NCBI GenBank assembly: GCA_045864775.1
Contig: BTVR01000002.1
Span: forward strand, 620,001-684,000
From: Macondimonas sp045864775
GTDB lineage: Bacteria; Pseudomonadota; Gammaproteobacteria; UBA5335
Direction of reading: 5' to 3'
DNA: 64,000 nucleotides
Position numbers and translations under genes: made by a program. The notes under the pieces were generated by a model, which was given only the letters and a program-made list of their open reading frames with translations, was not told the origin of the DNA and ran no database searches. Position 1 is the first letter of the stretch. Every line of letters begins with the position of its first letter. Below are positions 54,710-64,000 of the stretch, piece after piece.

Positions 54710-54891
54710 GTTTCTCCGTTGTCGACGATCCGTTTCCGGTGCCCGCACGCACCGGGCTGTCCCGAACAGCATAAAGCAGGTGATGGACGACCCGATCCCG
54801 GCACGCTAGCCTACAGCGACCCGAACGCCGGCGGTTCCGCTCGCCCGAGCCTCCGAGCGCCACACATCCGCTTTTCCTGCCGACGGCCTTC

Positions 54892-57477
54892 ATGAACCCA
54901 GCGCCTCCCGCCACGCCCTCCGCCCCGCTCGATCGCCACACGCCCATGATGCAGCAGTATCTGCGCATCAAGGCCGAGCATCCGGATCACCTGCTGTTCT
55001 ATCGCATGGGGGACTTCTACGAGCTGTTCTTCGAGGACGCGCGGCGCGGGGCGGCGCTGCTGGATCTGACGCTCACCCATCGCGGCGAATCGGCGGGCAT
55101 GCCCATCCCCATGGCCGGGGTGCCGCACCACACGCTGGAAAGTTATCTTGCCCGGCTGCTGCGGCTCGGCGAATCGGCGGTGATCTGCGAGCAGGTCGGC
55201 ACGCCCACGCCGGGCAAGGGGCCGGTCGAGCGCAGCGTCAGCCGCATCGTCACCCCCGGCACGGTCACCGACGACGGGCTGCTGGAGTCGAGCCGCGACA
55301 ACCTGCTCGCCGCGCTCTACCAAGGTGGCACGCATTACGCGCTCGCCTGGCTGGATCTCTCCGGCGGGCGGTTCTGCGTCCTCGAAACCCCGCACCAGGC
55401 CGACTGGCTGGCGGAACTGGAACGGCTGCGCCCGGCCGAGCTGCTGATCCCCGAGGACCTCGCCCTGCCCGCGCCATGGGCCGCCCACCGCGCCCTGCGC
55501 CGCCGCCCGGTCTGGCATTTCGACGCCGCCGGGGCGCGTACCCGGCTCTGCCAGCAGTTCCGGACCCATGACCTCGGCGGCTTCGGGGCCGAGAGTCTGG
55601 ACGCCGGCATCGCCGCCGCCGGGGCGCTGCTCGGCTATGTCGAGGACACCCAGCGCGGCGCACTGCCCCACCTGCGGGCGCTGCATGTCGAGCAGCCCGA
55701 GGACAGCCTGCTGCTCGATGCGGCAACGCGGCGCAATCTGGAACTCGAGACCAACCTGCGCGGCGGCAGCGACCACACGCTGGCGTCGGTGCTGGACCGT
55801 GCCCAGACCCCGATGGGCAGCCGGTTGCTGCGGCGCTGGATGCAGCGTCCGCTGCGCGATCAGCACGCGCTGCGTTGCCGCTATCAGGCCGTGAGCGCGC
55901 TGCGCGAGGCGTTCGAGCGCGAATCCTTGCAGCAATCCTTGCGCGGCATGGGCGATCTGGAGCGCATCCTCACCCGCGTCGCGCTCGCCACCGCCCGGCC
56001 GCGCGACCTCACCACCCTGCGCGCCGGCCTGGCGCGGCTGCCCGAGCTGCGCGCACTGATCGCGGAACTGGACAGCCCGCTGCTGGACCGACTGCGCGCC
56101 GAGTTGCACGACCATGGCGCGGTCCATGACCGGCTGGCGCGAGCGCTGGTCGCGGAGCCGCCGGCCCTGCTGCGCGACGGCGGCGTGATTGCGACCGGCT
56201 TCGACGCCGAACTCGACCATCTGCGCGCGCTGTCGGAAAACGCCGATGGCTTTCTGCTCGATCTGGAACGGCGCGAGCGCGAGCGTACCGGCATCGCCAC
56301 GCTGAAAGTGGGCTACAACCGCGTGCACGGCTATTACATCGAGCTGGGGCGCAGCCACGCCGAGCGCATCCCGCCCGAGTACACCCGGCGCCAGACGCTC
56401 AAGGGCGCCGAGCGCTACATCACCGAGGAGCTGAAGCGCTTCGAGGACCAGGTGCTGGGCGCGCGCGAACGGGCCCTGATGAGGGAGAAGGCGCTCTTCG
56501 AGGCCCTGCTTGCAGAACTCGCCGGAGAACTGGCCGCGTTGCAGGAAACCGTGACCGCCGTCGCCACGCTGGACGTGCTCGCCTGCCTCGCCGAACGGGC
56601 CCTGACGCTCGACTGGAGCGAGCCGGAGCTGACCGGTGAGGCGCGGCTCGAGATCGAGGCGGGCCGCCACCCCGTGGTCGAACAGGCGCTGGACGAGCCC
56701 TTCGTCCCCAACGATCTGCGCCTCGACCCGGACCGGCGCCTGCTCGTCATCACCGGTCCGAACATGGGCGGCAAATCGACCTACATGCGCCAGGTTGCGC
56801 TGATCGTGCTGCTCGCCCACATGGGCAGCCACGTGCCCGCCCGCGCCGCGTGCATCGGCCCCGTGGACCGCATCTTTACCCGCATCGGCGCCGCCGACGA
56901 GTTGGCCTCCGGGCGCTCGACCTTCATGGTGGAGATGACCGAAACCGCCAACATCCTGCACCACGCCACGGCCCGCAGCCTGGTGCTGATGGACGAGATC
57001 GGCCGCGGCACCGGCACCTACGACGGCCTCGCACTGGCGCGCGCCTGCGCCGAGGATCTGGCCACGCGCATCGGCGCCTTCACCCTGTTCGCGACGCACT
57101 ACTTCGAGCTGACCGAGCTGGCGCAAAGCCTCGCCGGGGTGGCCAACGTGCACCTGCAGGTCGCCGAGCACGGCGAGTCGCTGATCTTTCTGCACAGCGT
57201 GCAGGACGGCCCCGCCAGCCGCAGCTACGGGCTGCAGGTCGCTGCCCTGGCCGGCGTGCCGCGCGCCGTCGTCGCCGCCGCCCGGCGCCATCTCGACGCG
57301 CTCGAAGCCCTGCCGGCTGTGCCACCGCCCGCCCCCTCGCCCCAGCTTCCCCTGTTCGCGCCGCCCGAGCCCGAGGCGCTGACGATGCTGCGGGCGCTCG
57401 ACCCCGACCGCCTGAGCCCGCGCGAGGCGCTTGATCTGCTCTATCGGCTGCGCGAGGCGCTGGACGCTGAAAAGTGA
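54892..57477 (+). CDS. mutS: DNA mismatch repair protein MutS
   Basis: Mismatch recognition ATPase. The mismatch-contact motif is in the N-terminal domain (LLFYRMGDFYELFFEDARRG, with the Phe-x-Glu of DFYEL), followed by connector, lever and clamp domains. The ATPase has Walker A TGPNMGGKSTYMRQ near residue 621, Walker B LVLMDEIGRGTGTYDG near 698 and the C-terminal helix region VVAAARRHLDALEAL. The end LSPREALDLLYRLREALD is the dimer/tetramer helix. It is 861 aa and full length. It borders an accessory region on its 3' side. Confidence 0.98.
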   Translation: MNPAPPATPSAPLDRHTPMMQQYLRIKAEHPDHLLFYRMGDFYELFFEDARRGAALLDLTLTHRGESAGMPIPMAGVPHHTLESYLARLLRLGESAVICEQVGTPTPGKGPVERSVSRIVTPGTVTDDGLLESSRDNLLAALYQGGTHYALAWLDLSGGRFCVLETPHQADWLAELERLRPAELLIPEDLALPAPWAAHRALRRRPVWHFDAAGARTRLCQQFRTHDLGGFGAESLDAGIAAAGALLGYVEDTQRGALPHLRALHVEQPEDSLLLDAATRRNLELETNLRGGSDHTLASVLDRAQTPMGSRLLRRWMQRPLRDQHALRCRYQAVSALREAFERESLQQSLRGMGDLERILTRVALATARPRDLTTLRAGLARLPELRALIAELDSPLLDRLRAELHDHGAVHDRLARALVAEPPALLRDGGVIATGFDAELDHLRALSENADGFLLDLERRERERTGIATLKVGYNRVHGYYIELGRSHAERIPPEYTRRQTLKGAERYITEELKRFEDQVLGARERALMREKALFEALLAELAGELAALQETVTAVATLDVLACLAERALTLDWSEPELTGEARLEIEAGRHPVVEQALDEPFVPNDLRLDPDRRLLVITGPNMGGKSTYMRQVALIVLLAHMGSHVPARAACIGPVDRIFTRIGAADELASGRSTFMVEMTETANILHHATARSLVLMDEIGRGTGTYDGLALARACAEDLATRIGAFTLFATHYFELTELAQSLAGVANVHLQVAEHGESLIFLHSVQDGPASRSYGLQVAALAGVPRAVVAAARRHLDALEALPAVPPPAPSPQLPLFAPPEPEALTMLRALDPDRLSPREALDLLYRLREALDAEK

Positions 57478-57616
57478 TCCTGCAACTCATTTGAATTTGG
57501 CCCGGCTCGGCGCAGGGATCCGGCCGCAGGCGGCGGACGAAAGACGCCCGCACCGCCGGTTTGACGGGATGGTGCATCGATGTGGGCGGCGCTCCGGTTA
57601 TCCTGACGGCGACGGC

Positions 57617-57786
57617 GCGACCAAGCGCGACGATTTGCGGGCATTGCCCAGCAACTGTCTGGAAGACCTGCACAGCGAGCGGCGAGGCCAGTTCAGCACC
57701 TGTATCAATATGCAGTGCGAGTCTGCTTTGAATGGCCTACCGGTGCCCCCGGCCCATCCGTCGTCGAGATAGCGGGCTACCACTGA
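57617..57786 (+). pseudogene. Decayed higB toxin remnant
   Basis: Remains of a HigB/RelE-type mRNA interferase upstream of higA. In one frame it reads TKRDDLRALPSNCLEDLHSE and RRGQFSTCINMQ; at about 57714-57718 one base is missing (CAGTGCGAG where CAGTGGCGAG is expected), and the next frame continues RVCFEWPTGAPGPSVVEIAG with YH-stop. The family pattern is LEALKGDRxGQYSIRIN...RICFxW...VEIxDYH. The N-terminal third is not recognisable. The gene cannot make a normal toxin. Confidence 0.72.
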
Positions 57787-57799
57787 CCAGGACATCACC

Positions 57800-58102
57800 A
57801 TGCGACCCCCCGTCCATCCCGGCGAGGTGCGTGCCGACGAATTGGTGGCACTGAACATCACGCCGACCGAACTGCCCCCCCCCGATCGCGGTGCCGGCCG
57901 ACCCCTGTCACAAATCATCCGCGGCAAGCGGTCGATCACTGGCGACACCGCCCTGCGGCTCGGCCACTGGTTCGCCACCAGCCCGCAGTTCTGGTTGAAC
58001 TTGCAGGCCGCCTACGACATTCGCATGGCCGAAGCCGCCGTTGGCCCAGAGATCAGTCGTCTGCCGGTTCGCCCGCGGCGCGAAAAGCGGGCTGGTGCTT
58101 GA
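57800..58102 (+). CDS. higA: HigA-like antitoxin, helix-turn-helix region damaged
   Basis: XRE-family antitoxin of the HigBA type, directly behind the higB remnant. The start (MRPPVHPGEVRADELVALNI) and end (KRSITGDTALRLGHWFATSP, QFWLNLQAAYDIR) match the family well. Between them a run of nine C residues (57875-57883) opens a stretch reading PPPDRGAGRP; one base fewer there plus one more base about 25 nt later would restore a normal IAVPA-type recognition helix. Two compensating indels therefore appear to have scrambled the DNA-binding helix. It is 100 aa. It is probably inactive as a repressor. Confidence 0.7.
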   Translation: MRPPVHPGEVRADELVALNITPTELPPPDRGAGRPLSQIIRGKRSITGDTALRLGHWFATSPQFWLNLQAAYDIRMAEAAVGPEISRLPVRPRREKRAGA

Positions 58103-58232
58103 GCGCGTGACGGGGGGGCTGATAGGTCATTGAAAGCGTCACAAGGGCGGCGCGATTATGTGCCCGGTTGGCGTCTTGGCTGATACATGCACCTGCAGGA
58201 GACGCCCGGTCACCGGTCGACAGGGATAAGGG

Positions 58233-61364
<3,132 letters not shown>

Positions 61365-61430
61365 AGAGGCTGCCGTCGTGTTGACTTCCTGGTCGACGCG
61401 GACCCCGCGCGTCTGACAGCCGGATATTGA

Positions 61431-61754
61431 TCAACTGCAGCGACACATTTCACGCCGCACCGCGCTCATGCACCGAATTCGCGGCGCGATCCTGTCCTTG
61501 GGCTCGCGCGTGGCGACGCGCATGTCGTATTCCGTTTGCAGGTTGAGCCAGTACCGCGCGTCCATGCCGAAATAGAGTCCAAGGCGCAACGCGGTGTCGG
61601 CCGTGGTGGGGCGGCGGCCGTTGACGAGTTCGCTGATGCGGCTGGGGGAGACATCCATGTCGGCCGCGAGCTGGCGCGCGGTGATGCCCATCGGCTTCAT
61701 GAACTCTTCCCGCAGGATTTCGCCGGGGTGGATTTCGTCGAGCAATCCCGCCAT
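61431..61754 (-). CDS. HigA-family addiction-module antitoxin
   Basis: Intact XRE-type HigA regulator: EIHPGEILREEFMKPMGI, helix-turn-helix TARQLAADMDVSPSRISELV with NGRRPTTADTALRLGLYF, then ARYWLNLQTEYDMR. It is 107 aa. The last 20 residues (PRIRCMSAVRREMCRCS) are atypical. No intact higB lies before it. The 12 codons just upstream in the same frame read RQIEIRDCHEERD, which could be the last trace of a HigB C-terminus, so it looks like an orphan antitoxin. Confidence 0.87.
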   Translation of the reverse strand: MAGLLDEIHPGEILREEFMKPMGITARQLAADMDVSPSRISELVNGRRPTTADTALRLGLYFGMDARYWLNLQTEYDMRVATREPKDRIAPRIRCMSAVRREMCRCS

Positions 61755-61887
61755 GTCCCGCTCCTCGTGGCAGTCCCGGATCTCGATCTGGCGCGCGCCT
61801 CATGGTCGGCTCAGCGCCTCTCGCCGAACTGGGCAAGCAGGCCCGCATCGTAAGTTGGCCGGCCGGATCCTCTCCCGAAAAGTCAGC

Positions 61888-62307
61888 CTACCCATCCTTC
61901 CACGGGTTGATGACCGTCACACCGGCTGCCTCAAAAGGCAAGGTGTCGCGTGATGCCACGATGAACCCCCGCGATGCGGCGATGGCCGCGATGTAGCCAT
62001 CCGGAGTCGGGAAGCCGCGTCCGCCGTTCTGGGCCGTCACAGCCAGGTCGGCGTAGTGGCGCGCGGCATCCGGGTCGAATGGAAGCACCCGATCCTGGAA
62101 CAGCGCCAGCAGCTGGTTCAGCGCTCGGTCAAGCAGGTTCTTGCGCTTGCCCGCCGGCAGTGCGCGGATGCCGAACAGCAACTCGGCCAGCGTGACGCTC
62201 GACAGGTACAGGGTTTCCGCCGCCTGATCGTTCAGCCAAGCCCGCACGGCCGTGTCTGGCGCGGGCTTCATCGCCTCGGAAACCACGTTTGTATCGAGGA
62301 CGATCAT
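61888..62307 (-). CDS. PIN-domain toxin, FitB/VapC family
   Basis: Probable ribonuclease toxin. The four PIN acidic positions are present: IVLDTNVVSEAM (Asp), TLAELLFGI (Glu), PTPDGYIAAIA (Asp) and VASRDTLPFE (Asp). It is 139 aa. The ATG follows the antitoxin stop codon without a gap. FitB-like features include VSEAMKP and NPW near the end. The target RNA cannot be told; VapC relatives usually cut tRNA or rRNA. Confidence 0.93.
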   Translation of the reverse strand: MIVLDTNVVSEAMKPAPDTAVRAWLNDQAAETLYLSSVTLAELLFGIRALPAGKRKNLLDRALNQLLALFQDRVLPFDPDAARHYADLAVTAQNGGRGFPTPDGYIAAIAASRGFIVASRDTLPFEAAGVTVINPWKDG

Positions 62308-62562
62308 TCAGTCGAAGCTCAGCGGTTTGGCGGGCGTGTTGTCGCGCACGTTCTCGAAGACGGCGAAATCGTCATTGGTCAGACCGAGCTTGCGGCCAAT
62401 GGCTGCCAGAGCATCCCCCACCCGCACGCGGCTTGAAGGCTTGACTGCGGCCGCCAGAATCTCGCGCACCTCCGCTTCCGTGCTGCGGCCGTGCTGGGCC
62501 GCCCGCACCCGCAACGCGCGATGTACGTCATCGGGCACATTCCTTACGGTCAGAATTGCCAT
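62308..62562 (-). CDS. Ribbon-helix-helix antitoxin, FitA/VapB family
   Basis: Antitoxin and autorepressor of the PIN toxin. The N-terminal ribbon-helix-helix reads MAILTVRNVPDDVHRALRVR followed by AAQHGRSTEAEVREIL; the C-terminal tail (DDFAVFENVRDNTPAKPLSF) would wrap the toxin. It is 84 aa. A promoter and an operator-like inverted repeat lie directly upstream, as expected for a self-regulated toxin-antitoxin operon. Confidence 0.92.
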   Translation of the reverse strand: MAILTVRNVPDDVHRALRVRAAQHGRSTEAEVREILAAAVKPSSRVRVGDALAAIGRKLGLTNDDFAVFENVRDNTPAKPLSFD

Positions 62563-62575
62563 GCGTCAATACCTC

Positions 62576-62626
62576 TTGTCTGCTTGCCATGACTGCAAGA
62601 ATAGACAAATGCAGTCACCGGCTCAA
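62576..62626 (-). promoter_or_regulatory. Promoter and overlapping operator of the fitAB-like operon
   Basis: On the minus strand TTGAGC (-35, 62621-62626) and TATTCT (-10, 62598-62603) are 17 bp apart. A nested inverted repeat spans 62576-62608: outer arms TTGTCT/AGACAA and inner arms CTTGC/GCAAG around a 7-base centre. It covers the -10 box and the probable start site, where a ribbon-helix-helix repressor would block transcription. Confidence 0.6.
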
Positions 62627-62711
62627 TCGTGGCCGGCGGCTTGCGGGAGACGCCGCAGACTCCGCGGGAGAGGCTGCGCACCTCGCTGATGACGCGCCAT
62701 GCGGACGGGCG

Positions 62712-63905
62712 TCACTCGCTCAGCCAGTCATCGCCGGGCATGATCCGCCGCATGAACGCGTCGAACATCGGGACGGTGAAGGCGGTGTCGCCGTGGCTCG
62801 GGCTCCAGATCATGCCCTTGGCGATGAGCTGGTTGCGAGTCGGACCCAGCGAGGTCACTTTCCTTTGCAGCATGTCGGCGATGTCGCCCGATCGGTGCGG
62901 GCCTGGGCCGAGTTCCGCCATGGCGCGCAGATAGCGCTTTTGGCTCGGTGTCAGGCGATCGAGGCGGACGCGGAAAAAGCTCTCGTCGAGCGCCGCGATC
63001 ACCTCGCGGGTCGCTGTTTGCACATCATCCAGACCGATGGGCGAGCCGGGCGCGACGTCCCAGACGTGCTTGCCCCACTCCTGCAGGAAGCAGGGATAAC
63101 CCTGCGTTTCCTGAACCAGGAGATCGAGCGCGGCGGGCGCGAACGCTACGCCGAGGTCCGCGGCGGGCCTGGCGAGCGCGGCGCGGGCCGCGTCGGGAGG
63201 CAGCGGGCCGATGTCCGGAAAATCGAACAGCCGCTCGGCGTAGGACTTGGCCCGTCCCATACGGCCCGGGAGCTGCGGCAGCCCGGCACCCACCAGCATG
63301 ACCGGCAGTTGCCGTTGCGCGGTCCGGTGGAGCGCCGTGGTGAGGGCGGCCAATTGGTCTTCCTCGACGTATTGCAGCTCATCCACGATCAGAATCAGGG
63401 TGGTGCCAGCCTGCCGCGCCGCGAGCCCCGCCGCTTCCAGCAGTGCCTGGAGGTCGTATTCCAGATCGCCGTTGTCGGCAAGACCCGGCTCGGGCTCGAA
63501 ATCGAGGCCAACTTCGATGTCCTCGTACTTGAACTTGAGCGCCTTGACGAAGCCGGCCAGCGCCCGCAGGGCACGATGCGCCAAATCTCTCGCCTGATCG
63601 GTGCGCGACAGCCGCAGCAGCGCCTGGCGCAGTTGGGGCGCGAGCATCGCCGGCAGGGAACGTCCCTCCGGCGCTTCGATGCGCACCGTGTGCAGGCCCG
63701 CGGCTTCGGCATCGGTCCGCAGGCGATCCAGCAACACGGTCTTGCCCACCCCGCGCAGGCCCACCATCAGCACGCTCTTGGCATGGCGGCCCAGCCGCAC
63801 GCGCTCGGTGGCGATGCGCATGGCTTCGCGCAGTGCGTCGCGGCCGGCAAGCTCCGGCGGCGGCGCGCCGGCGCCCGGGGCATAGGGATTGGTGATCGGG
63901 TCCAT
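62712..63905 (-). CDS. AAA family ATPase with winged-helix C-terminus
   Basis: ORC/STAND-type P-loop ATPase of unknown role. Walker A VLMVGLRGVGKTVLLDRL is near residue 49 and Walker B TLILIVDELQYVEEDQ near 173; a sensor-like VMLVGAGLPQLPGRMG follows. The C-terminal region (about 310-397) is a winged helix (KRYLRAMAELGPGPHRSGDI, NQLIAKGMIWSPSHGDTAFT). No membrane segment or nuclease motif is seen. It is 397 aa. These proteins are common on mobile or accessory DNA. It lies upstream of the fitAB-like pair, on the same strand. Confidence 0.85.
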   Translation of the reverse strand: MDPITNPYAPGAGAPPPELAGRDALREAMRIATERVRLGRHAKSVLMVGLRGVGKTVLLDRLRTDAEAAGLHTVRIEAPEGRSLPAMLAPQLRQALLRLSRTDQARDLAHRALRALAGFVKALKFKYEDIEVGLDFEPEPGLADNGDLEYDLQALLEAAGLAARQAGTTLILIVDELQYVEEDQLAALTTALHRTAQRQLPVMLVGAGLPQLPGRMGRAKSYAERLFDFPDIGPLPPDAARAALARPAADLGVAFAPAALDLLVQETQGYPCFLQEWGKHVWDVAPGSPIGLDDVQTATREVIAALDESFFRVRLDRLTPSQKRYLRAMAELGPGPHRSGDIADMLQRKVTSLGPTRNQLIAKGMIWSPSHGDTAFTVPMFDAFMRRIMPGDDWLSE

Positions 63906-64000
63906 GAGGTAATTATGGGGTCGTTACGGACTTTATCCGCGCGATATAAATTCGGTAAATTCGCTCAAATCGCTTGATACAGGCTCGCGTTCCCGACGAC
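63906..64000 (-). promoter_or_regulatory. AT-rich promoter region of the AAA ATPase gene with a direct repeat
   Basis: This upstream stretch is markedly AT-rich. TAAATTCG occurs twice with a 9-bp period (63947-63954 and 63956-63963, plus strand). On the minus strand the same DNA offers a TTGAGC box and TTATAT/TATCGC candidates for a promoter. The repeat is a plausible operator half-site pair. The window ends here. Confidence 0.4.

Overview
The window is GC-rich (roughly two thirds G+C by eye) and carries gene orders typical of Gammaproteobacteria: ybgC-tolQRAB-pal, yebC-ruvCAB, glrK-qseG-glrR, trpFBA-accD-folC-(SPOR)-cvpA-purF-metZ and sucA-odhB-lpd. RelA is of the HD-less, synthetase-only type, and sulfate activation uses a fused ATP sulfurylase/APS kinase. 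This fits a gammaproteobacterium outside the enterics, perhaps Chromatiales-like. That placement is an inference from gene order; no rRNA or marker search was possible.

Layout. 1-4.8 kb: the Tol-Pal envelope operon on the minus strand, read from a near-consensus promoter; pal runs off the left edge. 4.8-11.4 kb: a tightly coupled minus-strand run yebC-ruvC-ruvA-ruvB-glrK-qseG-glrR, closed by a hairpin and two intrinsic terminators. 11.4-14.2 kb: a YfaZ-like outer-membrane protein divergent from relA. 14.3-19.2 kb: an accessory patch holding a large STAND-type NTPase with an Mrr-like nuclease head, broken by a one-base frameshift, then a scrap heap of an Rhs fragment, a ParA 5' fragment and a possible lpd 3' fragment, ending at tRNA-Lys(CTT). 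19.4-28.3 kb: the long biosynthetic operon (tryptophan, malonyl-CoA, folate, purine, methionine). 28.4-35.4 kb: a LpxL-like acyltransferase, dusA, glutathione peroxidase, DAHP synthase, an endo/exonuclease/phosphatase-family protein, apt, a nucleotide-sugar epimerase and lipA. 35.6-41.5 kb: an SLC13/RCK permease next to the sat-cysC fusion (probable sulfate uptake and activation), a PhzF-like protein and an ACT-domain malic enzyme. 41.6-49.3 kb: an unknown exported protein, a GT9 glycosyltransferase and the 2-oxoglutarate dehydrogenase operon. 49.8-54.7 kb: a PilZ-like protein, a thioesterase, an ABC exporter, small membrane proteins and a dead globin gene. 54.9-57.5 kb: mutS.

57.6-64 kb, downstream of mutS, is a second accessory patch: a decayed higBA module, a PLD-helicase-DUF3427 protein, a second HigA-like regulator, a FitAB/VapBC toxin-antitoxin pair with a recognisable promoter and operator, and an AAA ATPase.

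Most of the window is housekeeping. The best candidates for new or poorly described biology are the frameshifted nuclease-STAND gene at 14.3-18.2 kb, the mosaic scar beside tRNA-Lys, the ruvC gene that appears to start at a CTG overlapping the yebC stop, and the post-mutS toxin-antitoxin/helicase cluster. No CRISPR array and no intact insertion sequence were seen.
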